Below are positions 11,816-23,100 of a stretch of DNA of 64,000 nt, piece by piece. Position 1 is the stretch's first letter. Every line of letters starts with the position of its first letter. The notes below the pieces were generated by a model. The model was not told where the DNA came from. It worked only from the letters and a program-made list of their open reading frames with translations, and did no database searches. The DNA is from Euptelea pleiosperma (Eukaryota > Streptophyta > Magnoliopsida > Ranunculales > Eupteleaceae), in the NCBI GenBank assembly GCA_035048495.1, contig CM068547.1, positions 32,186,502 through 32,250,501 of the forward strand, written 5' to 3'. A program made the translations under genes and the position numbers.

Positions 11816-12590
11816 GTTTTCCCTGCAGGGTAGGTTCCATGTTTTAGGCCACTCGAGGCCTTTGATGGTGTTGATATTAAGAGGGCTTATCTTGTAGTTG
11901 ATGAAGACTTTCATGATGGTTAAATGGGAGTGAGAACTCATTTTAAATATTATTCTTGCAATTGTTTCTTCACATTTATGCGAGTAATTCATGTTCAGCA
12001 TACTTGTATAATGACTTGATGACATATACAGATGATTTTTGTATATATTTTAGCTGCCCGTTGGATTGTTGACCATGCAGATCGATCTCGACCACCCATC
12101 AATTGGCCACCTCTTAAATGAATAACAGAGGCCAAAGATTGATCTCACCATAGATTAATTGACTTTTTAGTGCGTTTTAGTAAATTATATTAGGGTATTT
12201 TAGTGACACCCCCCTGAAATTTGAAATTATTTTGCAATGCCCCCTTATACTTTCAAACATAGGATCCCCCCACATGCCGTTAGCATTGTAATTGCAATAT
12301 TATGGTCCTTCCATAGGTGCATTAACAAGCGCATTATGCATGCCACGTTTTAATGTTGGTCAAATGATGGTTAAACTAGGTCAAGGGGGGTAATCCTAAA
12401 CTTTGAAAGTATAAAGGGTATTACAAATTACTTTCAAATTTCAGGGAGGTGTTACAAATTACTTTCAAATTTCGATTTGGACTATATGTGGTCTCTGTGT
12501 TCTTACCTTGAAGGAATTCTCTAGAGACAAAAATTGACTTCATTAAAGGTGCTAATAATTGTCTGCCATTTTAGCATTAGATAGTACAAC
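11816..12590 (+). other. 3' untranslated and downstream region of the TOM1-like gene
   Basis: The 3' UTR follows the TGA at 11813-11815. I see no canonical AATAAA close by, so the poly(A) site is not placed. Beyond about 12.05 kb the sequence is A/T-rich with no frame of interest. Confidence 0.5.
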
Positions 12591-12768
12591 GGCCGTTATA
12601 ACAGAAAAATGGTAACGCCCCCAGTCCGTTATACCACGTCCCCTTTTTAACTTTGGTATAGACCATGGTTAAAAAACGGCCGTTATAATGGCTGCTTTAA
12701 TGGAAAAAGCAGTAATGCCCCAGTCCATTATACCGTTACAACGGCCGTTTTAAACCTTGGTATAGACT
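12590..12768. mobile_element. AACGG-rich fold-back element(s), family FB3
   Basis: Two adjacent stretches carry ACGGCCGTTATAA, 'cccccagtccgttatacc' and terminal 'ttaaaccttgg' / 'ccatggttaaaa' words of this family. They look like two nested or deleted copies. Ends are not fixed by a target duplication here. Confidence 0.55.
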
Positions 12769-13600
12769 TGCATTCCGAATTGTTCTTATATGGAGGAGAG
12801 CATGTGCGCACTAAGCATTGCACCTGCCCACGTCTAGCCAAATAAAAAAAAAACTTATTGTAACACCCCTGTACTTTCAAACTTTAAGAATACCTCCCTG
12901 CCCCGTTTGACTCACATTATTTATCGCAAATTCAGACTTGCTTGCAGCACTGCAAAAACGGTTGTGGCATTTGCTTGGACAAATATTTGTCATTGCAAAC
13001 GTTTGATTATTACATATTTGCCTACAAACGATTTTGTGCAAACAGGCCTACAATGCCAACGGCACGTGATTCAAGTCATTTCTAAATTTAATCAGCCACC
13101 ATTAAACTAGTTAAAGGGCTTATTTTTAAAGTTTGAAAATATGGGGATGTAATTATAATATACTCTTGTAGATGCTTCAATATATATGCGCATGCTTACG
13201 TGAGAAACATAAATGCCTAAATGTAGGGCAACAATGTATGGTCAACACTTTGGTGACATAAGAGACATAAGATTGGAGGTCGAGAGATAAACTTGCAAGA
13301 CATGATCTTGATGTCATCGTAAGGAGCTATGAAGGTGCTTTGTTGATTTCATCTATTTACCGACATAAGACGTCGACATGACAATTTGACGTCAACGCAT
13401 AAACATGTCTTGGGGACTGACACACTGAGAGAAGAGTACACGAATGAGTAACCAACACTGGTGACTAATCAATATGATCAAATGTATCATATCACTTCCA
13501 CATGGGATAAGGGTATTTTGATTATTTCGCCTCTTAAACCCGAGTCTATAAATATTCTTGTGGAGAAAAGAAGGGGGACACACTTTTCCTTGGACCAAAT
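12769..13600. other. Intergenic stretch, nothing recognised
   Basis: A/T-rich sequence with short unrelated open frames. No gene, RNA or bounded transposon could be supported. Confidence 0.5.
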
Positions 13601-13605
13601 AGCGC

Positions 13606-13628
13606 TCTCGCTCTCTCTCTCTCTCTCA

Positions 13629-13667
<39 letters not shown>
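13606..13667. repeat. (CT)n followed by (AT)n microsatellite
   Basis: About 11 CT units (13606-13627) and about 17 AT units (13632-13665), separated by CACAC. Confidence 0.9.
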
Positions 13668-13668
<1 letters not shown>

Positions 13669-13939
13669 AGTTGTCTTGATCTCATATGTTCTCCCGGTCT
13701 GACGAATATAGAATCTGAACAGCTAATGACTTAGCTTAAGTGGGCCTCTTGGACTGTCTTTCTCCATTCATTAAACATTTGTCACTTGCCTTATCCTCCG
13801 ACACTTATGACTTTAATTTTAGAGGGTATTACAAAATCTATACTATTACGGGTTGGCACACATGTGACACAATTAGAGGCATCTCACTTTCAAAGGTAAA
13901 ACCTTCCCTCATTAAATGTCTTCAGGTTGTCTGGCACGC

Positions 13940-13984
13940 CAACGCCCACGCCCACACCCACACCCACACCCACACCCACACCAC
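13940..13984. repeat. (CCCACA)n minisatellite
   Basis: Repeats of CCCACG/CCCACA in tandem, about seven units. Confidence 0.85.
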
Positions 13985-14012
13985 TCATCAATGATCATGA
14001 GGGACAATAGTA

Positions 14013-14342
14013 TAAGCCACATGGCATACTCTTAGAGCCCACTGACCTTATGGATGTTTGTCCCATTTCTAAGTGGACCTATATACCAAATATTAGTCTG
14101 ATTAGTGATTTTGAACCTTGGGATCTGAGTACCCCAAATAATGCTTGACATCTATGGTTAAAAATCAGCTCATGAAAACGACTCCAATCAAATCCTTAAA
14201 AGCCACTAATCAGGCTGATTTTTTTCATATAGGCCCACCTAGAGATGGGCCAAACATCGATATAATCAGTGATCTCTACAGGTTTCCACGTGTAAGGTGC
14301 TTCCATGTGTACGGTGCACGTGCATCCCACGTGGCATTCCCC
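14013..14342. mobile_element. Fold-back transposon, family FB1 (copy B)
   Basis: The left arm has GCCACATGGCATACTC and an 'agtctgattagtgattt' core; the right arm has 'cactaatcaggctgattttt', 'gggccaaacatcgat' and CCACGTGGCATTCC. The two arms are inverted, with an asymmetric centre shared with other copies. Right outer end partly duplicated. Confidence 0.65.
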
Positions 14343-14930
14343 TGGTATCCATAAAAAAATGGAACAGAATTAAATAGAATTATTTTGGTGTGGCCAAGAA
14401 AAAGGAACCTTAAGAAATAATTTTTGTGTGGTGTGTCAGCCATCTTCGTTGTAGCAAAAAAAAAACACCAACGTCGGGGTCGCGCTTAATTAAGAAGAGA
14501 CAAATAAAAAATGTTTTATATGGGTCGTGGTTCCTCGACAAAGCACGCCTTGGTTAAACTAATGTTACATGCACGAGGCTTTCGAATCATCCCACATTCT
14601 CATGCAATAAATAAAAGAAAAAATGTTGGACGTCCTCAGGAAGACGTCCCACTTAGGGTCTATACTGTTGACAGTCCTAGAGATCATGCAGTGCAAATCT
14701 CGATGACCATTCAATGGCATGTACCAATATGTAACAACCTGGGCCAGTTAATAACCGGTAAGTTTGACGGTTCAACGGGTCGATCAATTAAATGACCCGT
14801 TTGGGCTTTTTATGTTTTCTTGTTTTTGTGTAAAATATTGAACTGTTTTTGGTGACCATCAATATTCAAGCGGCCTGTTCAGGTTTTTCAACACTGGGAG
14901 TGTGGACTGTGGACCAAGGTTTAAAAGGGG
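14343..14930. other. Intergenic stretch, nothing recognised
   Basis: No gene or bounded repeat seen. A 94-codon open frame near 14511-14795 resembles no family I know. Confidence 0.45.
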
Positions 14931-14931
14931 C

Positions 14932-15240
14932 CGTTATAACCGACTGGGGTGTTACTGTCTTTTCTGTTATAACGGATTGTAACACACTGACAGAAATGGA
15001 AAATTTGTGAAAATAACAGAAATAATCGACTTTTTTTTAATAAATTTTATCAGAAAAATACCGGTCCTTTAGTCCATGGTGTGGAGTCTGTGGACTAAAG
15101 GAGAAAGCATGGTTTTAAAAAAACGGCCGATATAATGAGAATAACAGCCATGGTTATGCCCCAACCCTGTTATGTTATTTCACAAATTATGTTCAAATCA
15201 GGAAAAAAAAAAAACAGACTTAGCACTATAACGGCTCTTA
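14932..15240. mobile_element. Two AACGG-rich fold-back remnants, family FB3
   Basis: CAAGGTTTAAAAGGGGCCG begins one copy at 14932, and 'catggttttaaaaaaacggccg' begins another near 15111. Between them 'agtccatggtgtggagtctgtggac' repeats words from the left flank. Copies are truncated and overlapping, so ends are approximate. Confidence 0.5.
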
Positions 15241-15689
15241 TTTTTTATTTGTTTCACAAAACCATGCTTCCTATGTATTTCTCTTTTTTTTTTTTTTTTT
15301 CAAAACCGATTTGCAAGGCCGGAGATGAATGTATCGCTCTTATGTATCGGATTCGGTTTTCGGGGAAAATAATTAAAATTCATATATAAGCCGATATGCG
15401 CACTATTGAAATATTGAATTTTGCGATTGGATTGTCGACATCGTATCATATCCGTGTTCGAGAATCTAAATCGCGTGTGCGTGTGCGCGCGTGTGCGTAA
15501 ATAGGGTTGTAGTATTAAACTATTGATAATATAAAGGCAACCTTGAAGGGTAAAAAAAGTAACCTACATTTTGTCACTTTTTTTCTAAAGATGTTCTCAA
15601 CTCTCTTCTTTTTTTGCGCATCTTTTACTATTACAAAAATAAGAAAAGTTGTTCATATTTTACGGGGTTTTTTTCCCAAGCCCAGGTCC

Positions 15690-15965
15690 TACTACATATT
15701 TTTTGGGCCCACTTAGCTCACCCCCTTGTTCAATATACAAACCAATAATCAACCTGATTGGTTATCTCTAGCAATAGATTTTAGTACTTTTTAAGATTAA
15801 TTCTAGCCGTTGGATTCAAGCATTTTGTGTGTGTAGTAAATCCAATGGTTACAAATCATCAATCAAGTTGATTTTTAGTGTACGTGTTTATCCACCACTA
15901 GGTGAGCTGAACATCTAGTCATTGGGCCCAAAAAAATGATCTATGTAGGGCCACGAGAGTCCTTT
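15690..15965. mobile_element. Fold-back element related to families FB1/FB2
   Basis: Left arm 'gggcccacttagctcaccc...aaccaataatcaacctgattggttat' and right arm 'aatcatcaatcaagttgatttttagtg...gggcccaaaaaaatg' are inverted. The centre contains paired words around CCGTTGGATT. No target duplication identified. Confidence 0.5.
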
Positions 15966-16016
15966 GCATCTAATTTTTTTTTTCTATTAAATGGAATTAA
16001 TTTTTAAATTAATCTT

Positions 16017-16040
16017 ATATATATATATATATATATATAT
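16017..16040. repeat. (AT)n microsatellite
   Basis: About 12 AT units. Confidence 0.9.
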
Positions 16041-16602
16041 TAAATATAAAAGGGCCTTATATAAATTTTGTCTTAGGCCTCAACTTGTATCGTGACGGTC
16101 CTGCTCGCGCACACATACACACACGACATTTCGCGCCTTCCCATTTTTATTTATTTTTATACTAAAATGACTATCGAAAAAATTGTCTTGGAATGCTAAG
16201 AAGCCAAATATATTTCCAGCCCATTTAGATAAAGACGATGTTGACACGTCGGGCGCGTGTTTGGGGACCAAACCCTTTAAAAACGAGAGGAGTGGGTCCT
16301 ATGGTGTCCACACATTTCATCACATCAGCATTCAGCATCCCATGTACATTCTTTCAGGCAAATTAACCGCATCGATGCTTGGCTCACCCCTTGGTGGGCC
16401 TACACTCCAAAAATCAGCTTGATTGGTGATTTCTTAGCTATGTGCCCCAAAAAATGTTTCGGCTAGTGGGCCCACGAAAGAGCGGCCACGTGACAATAGT
16501 ACGATGCACATGGCTAATCCTAATTATCCTTTTGGTTTGGTCCAATAAAGAGAGCACATGATAAAGTGTGTGGTGCTAGTATTCAACAATTGAATCATTC
16601 TT

Positions 16603-16940
16603 TCATACAAAAATCCCTCAAATTGCCACGTGGCACACTCTTCGGGCACACTGGTCCGTGTATGTTTAGCCCACACCTTAGTGGATTTACACACCAAAAA
16701 TCAGTGTGATTGATGATTTCTAGCCATTGAATTTGACCACTTTTTATCATGGGCTTCAAGAACAGGCCTATGAATTGATTCCAAGCCCATGATAAAAAGT
16801 ATTAGAATCCATCGGCTAGAAATTATCAATCACGCTGATTTTTGGTGTCTAATTCCAGCAAGGTGTCGGCCAAACATTAATGGGTTAGTGAGCCCGAAAA
16901 AACGTGCCATGTGGCAATATGAGGGACTTCTGTACCAAAA
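16603..16940. mobile_element. Fold-back element with GCCACGTGGC ends
   Basis: The arms TCCCTCAAATTGCCACGTGG (near 16614) and GCCATGTGGCAATATGAGGG (ending 16925) are inverted. Inner blocks 'aaaaatcagtgtgattgatgattt' and 'aaattatcaatcacgctgattttt' pair as well. The very centre has a near-perfect palindrome around TTTTTATCATGGGCTT. About 330 bp, non-coding. Confidence 0.65.
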
Positions 16941-17027
16941 TTTTGATACAGAATTCTATATCGTAGATTTTTCCTCCTTAGGGTGATCCCTGATCCCCAG
17001 GTCTATACTGTTGATGGTCCTTGAGAT

Positions 17028-17393
17028 CAAGGTTTAAAAGAGGCCGTTATAATGGTATAACGGATTGGGGGTGTTACCATCTTCCCGTTAAAACGAATTG
17101 CAACGGGTATGGGCAAAAATGGGAAAATAACTGGAAAAACCAGCAAAAATGGCCCTGAAATTAAAATTTTCGAAATTTCAAAAACAGAAAAATAACTAAA
17201 AATAATGGCCTTTTTTCATTTTTTTCAGAAAATAACAGCCATTAATTTTGTTATAACGGATAACGGCCGTTAAAACAAAAATAACAGCCGTTATTTTCTA
17301 AGCATCAAAACGGTTCATAACATAACGGGCTTTGGGCATGTTACCGTTTTAACAGCCGATATTTTGGTTAAAACTGCGTTATTTTAAACCATG
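17028..17393. mobile_element. hAT-type fold-back MITE, family FB3 (366 bp)
   Basis: Begins CAAGGTTTAAAAGAGGCCG and ends GTTATTTTAAACCATG, near-inverted. It is flanked by CTTGAGAT (17020-17027) and CTCGAGAT (17394-17401), an 8-bp duplication with one difference. The interior is filled with ATAACGG words. CAAGG fits the YARNG end motif of hAT transposons. Confidence 0.7.
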
Positions 17394-17802
17394 CTCGAGA
17401 TGCAGATGTACCTTGAAGAATATCGAAACAGTCTGAACCCAAAGACGAGACAAAGCTGTAAACTTGTTCTACGGTACAAAGAAGATTGATAGCAAGCAGC
17501 CGATGTTGCACAGAAGCAACTCCGGGAAAGACAAGAAAATCTTCTCTCTACAAAGCCACACCTTTAAATTAATTAAAAAGAAAAAAAAAAATACTTTTTT
17601 GGCCTTTTGTGAGTTGCCTTTGTACAACATCCGATCTGTTGCACAGAAGCAACCCTCAAAAGACCAAGAAAATCTGTCTCCTAGGCCACACCTTTAAATT
17701 AAAAGAAATATTTTTTTTTTGTCTTTTGAGGTGTTGCCCTTCTAAGTTTCTAACATTTCCTGATGCCAGAAAAACATTAAATATGTCAACTATACTGGCC
17801 TA

Positions 17803-18185
17803 GGGGAATGCCACATGGCAGAATCTTACACGTGGCACATTCTTAGAGATCGCAGACCGTATCGATGTTTGGTCCATCTCTATGTGGACCTACATGAAAA
17901 AAATCAGCCTGATTAGTGATTTTTAAGGATTTAATTGGAGCCATTTTCTTAGGTTGATTTTCAGCTGTAGATTTCGAACATTATTTGGGGTAATCAGATC
18001 CAAAGGTTTGAAATAAACTAATCAGGATGATATTTGGTATATTGATTTTGAGCATTATTTGGGGTACTCAATCCAAAGGTTCGAAATCACTAATTAGGTT
18101 GATATTTGGTATATAAGTCCACCTAAGGATGAGACAAACATCCATGCGGTCAGTGGTCTCTAAGAATGCACCACATGCATGGTTT
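17803..18185. mobile_element. Fold-back transposon, family FB1 (copy C)
   Basis: Arms carry GCCACATGGC, 'aatcagcctgattagtgattttt' and, on the right, 'gatatttggtatataagtccacc' and 'aaacatccatgcggtcagtgg'. The centre has a small direct duplication: 'attatttggggta...atccaaaggttcgaaat' appears twice, about 60 bp apart. Confidence 0.65.
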
Positions 18186-18629
18186 ACACTATGGTCCTTC
18201 ATTATCATTGATGAGTGACGTCAACGTGCTGAACAACCTGAACAAAGCCCGTGTGAAAGGGCGTGCCCCAGCCCAAGTCTTCGCTTTAAAATAGAGAGGC
18301 ATTTAATGAGACAAGGTTTTCGCTTCAAAGTAGAGAGGCATTTAATTGAAGCCCGCATGGATGTCAACACCTATTTCAGCTTTATAATAGTATAGATTTG
18401 GATTGCATCCAGATAGGCAAAGTACTACTCCTATGAGGCAAACTTGTCATTACAAGAGAGGGGGTGTCAACGGGTCCCTCATTTCTGTTTCCCGTATCTT
18501 AGAAAATCCCTTACAAAACTCGTTTCGTAGGTCGACTTAAGGATTGGCCAAACATCAATACAGTCCATCAACATCCTCTAAGAGTGTACCACTTGGCTTG
18601 TATTATGGGTTGTCAAGGTTTCCCTGACC

Positions 18630-18925
18630 GCGGAAGCACAATTTTTGTTACTCACCATTGTCATCTTGGTCCACTAACCGCATGGATGTTTATCCCACCC
18701 CCCTGTGGATTCACACACCAAAAATCACCCTGATTGGTAATCTATAACCTTCAGATTTTAGCACTTAATTTTTAAAGCGTTCGTATAGCCATTGAATGCA
18801 ACCATTTTTTTAGTACTAAAACCAACGGCTAAAAATCATCAAACAAGTTGATTTTTGGCATGAATGTCTAGTATGGGGTGGACCAAACATCCATGGGGTC
18901 AGTGGACCCAGCCAAACTAGTCTTC
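18630..18925. mobile_element. Diverged fold-back element of family FB2
   Basis: Shares with the copies at 34-37 kb the blocks 'ccgcatggatgtttatcccaccc', 'aaaaatcaccctgattggtaatctataacc', 'actaaaaccaacggctaaaaatcat' and 'aaacatccatggggtcagtgg'. Outer ends with the GATGTAACAAGG word are lost. Confidence 0.55.
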
Positions 18926-19370
18926 CAAAATAATCCTTAAAAATCACTCATATGCAACCCACGCGCGGCCACTAGCAATTTTTAGTTTAAGTTAAAAATA
19001 CAAATATTTCATAGATTGGATGGTCAATTACCTTATAGATTAATTTTGGAAGTTAAAAATCTCTAAAGTTGGTTAATTCTAAAGCCAAATGATGATATTC
19101 AAAGAGCTAGAATTCACGGGTGAATGGGAACTTTAAATATTTTTCATGTCATTTCCGTCGTGGTCTAGTCCTCCTTTTCTGTTATGTTTCCATTGTCATT
19201 TTATAATTGTTTTCCATATTTCTCGTATTACATGAAATTTTCAGGGGCTGTTTCCTGTTTTCCGTTTCTCGCACTCGTTGCCCTTTCTAATTAGCTCCGT
19301 CTATAGTTAGCAATTCAGCATACAACAAAGATTTGGAACGGGAAAAGTTCGAGTTTAATTTGGTTTCTAA

Positions 19371-19379
19371 ATATAAAAG
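19371..19379 (+). promoter_or_regulatory. Possible TATA box of the hydrolase gene
   Basis: ATATAAAAG stands about 750 bp upstream of the start codon. That implies a long leader, so another start site nearer the gene is equally possible. Confidence 0.2.
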
Positions 19380-19689
19380 TTCGGTCATTGTTGAATTGTT
19401 ATATTTGTTAAGCCTTCAAAAGCCTGGATTTTACCAATTTTTTTATTCCATGCGACCGTTTAATACGTCATAGGCTTAAAGAAATAAAATAAAAAACCGT
19501 GTATTAAACGCGAATTTACTGACTAGGGCTCCGATTAAATACTGTTACCGACCCGACCCGACTGACATCTAGCTACAAGCAGACAAATAAACGAGAATTT
19601 AAAGTGGAATTGAAATATCATGAAAATATCAGGGGACGATAAATTGATTGCAACAAAGCATATGTGACCTGACAACGAAAGAACTCAGT

Positions 19690-20125
19690 TCTGAAGTTAA
19701 GGCAAGTAGAGAGCCGTGGACTCTCCTGTCACCGCCACTCGCCCCTCGCCACTCGCCAAACCCTAGAACGGAACTCGGCTCTGCTGCTCAACCTTCTCTC
19801 TTCTACTCGGTGATAAAAAACTCAAACATCAGAGACCCAAAACAAACCCTAAAGAGAAACTCGACTCTGCAACTCTACCTTCTCCGATCTCTCTTCCACT
19901 CGGAGATTTCACACTCAAACCTCAGAAACACAAACCAAACCTTAGAAAGAAACTCAAGTCTGCAACAAAAACCTCATCTTTCTCTTTTTCTGTGTGTGTG
20001 TCGAGTTATCCATCAGAAATCACAAACTAGACAGATTTTGGACAAAAAAGAGAAGATTTTTGATGCATTTGGAGGGATTGTGGGGCTGTCAATGAGTTGG
20101 GTGGTCAGGAATGGTAGTGGGGGGA
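19690..20125 (+). other. Leader of the hydrolase gene with internal direct repeats
   Basis: C-rich, T/C-rich sequence with AAACCCTA telo-box-like words (near 19756 and 19840). A unit of about 85-93 bp starting at a form of 'aactcggctctgc' occurs near 19774, 19858 and 19951. A long open frame crosses the region out of frame with the gene and is compositional. Exact transcription start unknown. Confidence 0.45.
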
Positions 20126-23100
20126 ATGGGGTGCCTGGTTTCGCATCTGGCGGCGAAGTTGGCATTCTTCCCGCCTCGGCCGGCTACGTACCAGGTGAAG
20201 AAGCAGGAGGACGACAAGTTGGTCGTGGTGTCCTCTTTGATTCCTCAGGACGACAGCTCCATGGAGGTTCGGTTGCTGGACACCAAGCGCGGCAACAAGA
20301 TCGTCGCCTTCTACCTTAGAAACCCCTATGCTCGCCTCACTCTTCTCTACTCGCACGGCAATGCTGCTGATCTTGGTCAACTGTACGATCTCTTCGTCCA
20401 GCTCAAGCTCAATCTCAGGGTTAATCTCATGGGGTTAGTACTTGCTCTTCTTCTTCTTCTTCTTCTTCATCCTTTTTTTTTCCTTCAGTTTTCTACAATT
20501 TCTAATTTCTAGTCTTGCTGAGGATTATTTATATTTATATGACGATTAGGCCCCGTTTGGACGGCCATTTTTTTGCTTTGCGCGCAAAAAAAAGATATGT
20601 TTTTGGCGCAAAAATGGCGATCCGAACAGGAGTTTTACTTTCGTTAAAAGATTCTGACTTGGGTGGTGGATTTCCTTATCGGGTTTTTTTTTTTTTTTTA
20701 AATTTCATTTCGTAAGTTTTTCATGTGGGATTTATTCACCATTGTTTATGTTCTGATAATGAGTTTTGTTGTTTTCAAAAGATCTGCCGTTGCTGGTGAT
20801 TGTGGTCCAGTTTTTTTTTTTTTTCTTTTTCTTTTACGTTAGTTATGGGTGTTTGTGCCTGATGGGTATTTCTGAACTATGTAGTACTTGTTTACATTTG
20901 GCACTTTTTCTTTTGGGTAATTTCAGGTGTAATTTCTTTGAGAAAATTTACACGCCTTTTTTTTACTTTTTGCTAGATGAGATTTTCTTCGTAGTAGGTT
21001 TTTCTTTAGCTTTAGCCTTTTGTCTTGTTGGGATCACCAATTTTTTGCCAAAAATATTTTCTTTTGCGCAAAAATGGCGATCCTTACATACCCCCACTTT
21101 TTTTCTTTGGTGATTTTGCTTCAGAGATTTATCAAGTATTCTCCATCTATTGTGCTTTAGGCATTTGGGTTCAGTTCATATGTTAGTTTCAATCAGTTAA
21201 ATGTTTCTTTTTGCTCATTTTCTGGCTTCATAGAAATTTCTGTTGGTTGTTTTGGTTGGTAGTAGCGTTCAACGCTCTCCATTTTCTCCACAGGAGTTCT
21301 CTTTCGACATTTATGCTTGATTTTGTATTTGTGGATTTTTTTTTTATTATGTCTACAGATTTGTTTTTTTTCCTCTGGATTTCCACTTCTCTACTACCAT
21401 TACCATCAGTTTCTGTCCATTTCCCATATTGGGTTCTAATTGAATAATGCTTTGATCTCCTCCATTCTGATTTTTATCTGCAGATACGACTATTCTGGGT
21501 ATGGAGCCTCTACTGGAAAGGTAGGCTGTAATTTCCTTTCATCCAGCAGATTTGCTTATCTCGACTTGCAGTTTAATTGTGTTTCTTGGAGCTTGTAGGA
21601 TTGCTATTAGTTTATTTGGAGAAAAGTATTATGGTCATACTTGGGGCCTGTTTGGATCACCATTTTTGCGCCCCCCAAAGATATTTGTAATCCAAATAGG
21701 CTATTAAGTTCTATATCGGAAAACAATGCATCTTTTTTATTTTCAATTCAAACATTTCATGTAGGAGGAAATCTGGTACCGTTCTCAGACCTTAAGTTCT
21801 GCCTGGAAAAAGGGACAGGCTGGTGTATCAGTGTATGTGATGCACATGCAGGATGGTGAAATCCACCATTTGATGGATCCACCAACTGGAAGACCTCCTA
21901 TGCGGGAAATATCAACCTGATCTGGATGATCCTAGCATCCCATTACTCGCATTCTTTTGGATGGAAGACTATCTGCATTAACGAATCCGTAACTGGATCA
22001 ATAATTCTTTATAATATTGAATCATCCGGTCAGGATATTTTTTTGGCTTAGGAGATTTCTCAGTTGGGACACAGGGAGATGGTGGATCCCACTCCCTCTA
22101 CGTGCTCTGTGGACTGGTATACTTGTTGGTAAACTGTCATTATAGTCTACTACCTTAGATTGCATCATTATGGAACTATAAGTATCCATTGATGTTAGAT
22201 AACTTATCAGACTTCTAATATCAGTTGGGCCTGTTGTTCAATTTATGGATCACGTAGTATGCTCAATTTAATTTATGTTTATGCAATTCAGCCAAGTGAA
22301 CCCGACACTTACGCAGACATAGAGGCAGTATATGAGTGTCTTGAGACTGAATATGGAATTAGCCAGGAAGACTTGATTTTGTATGGGCAATCGGTTGGAA
22401 GTGGGCCGACTCTGCACTTGGCAGCTCGGTTGCCAAGGCTAAGAGGCGTGGTTCTGCACAGTGCCATACTTTCAGGCCTTCGTGTGCTCTGTCATGTGAG
22501 GGTCACACTCTGCTTCGACATTTATAAAGTGAGTAGCCCATCTTGGCCAGTGCAATTAACATGTTGAGAATCTAGACTGCTAGTCAGGTAGACTGTAAGG
22601 AGACTGTTGGCTGGCATATCAGTACATGGATACACAAACAGGAGGTGGGATGCATAATTCAGTGGGTCCCACAAAAATCAACGTGGTCAGATGATTATAA
22701 TCAGCCTTTCTATGGGTCTTTTTTATTGGACCGTTTGCCATTGACCTTCAAAAAGAATGTCACAGATTGGATGGTTATAATAATCTGGTCAGCTCAACTT
22801 TTGACATAGGAGATATACTAGGTTCTTACCCCATGTATGTGTGCCAGTATACTGTGTCTGCCATTGGTCGACCATACTCAGGGTCTACCTAACTGCTATC
22901 CTAGATTTGCTCTTTACAGATAGGTTTCTGCTCTTTCCGTTGCCATTTCAAGTTACTAGGTATACTGGCTATAATGCAGAACATCGACAAAATTCAAAAG
23001 GTGAAGTGCCCAGTGCTTGTCATACACGTAAGTACTTCCTTGATCTTTAAGTTCTACAGATCTTCAGCATCTACATGTTTGATTTGCTACTCTATATTCA

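Noticed and set aside
19648..20319. 223-codon open frame over the hydrolase leader
   Set aside because: It runs out of frame through the first coding exon and has T/C-rich repeat-driven composition with no protein similarity; the ABHD17-type frame from 20126 is the real one.
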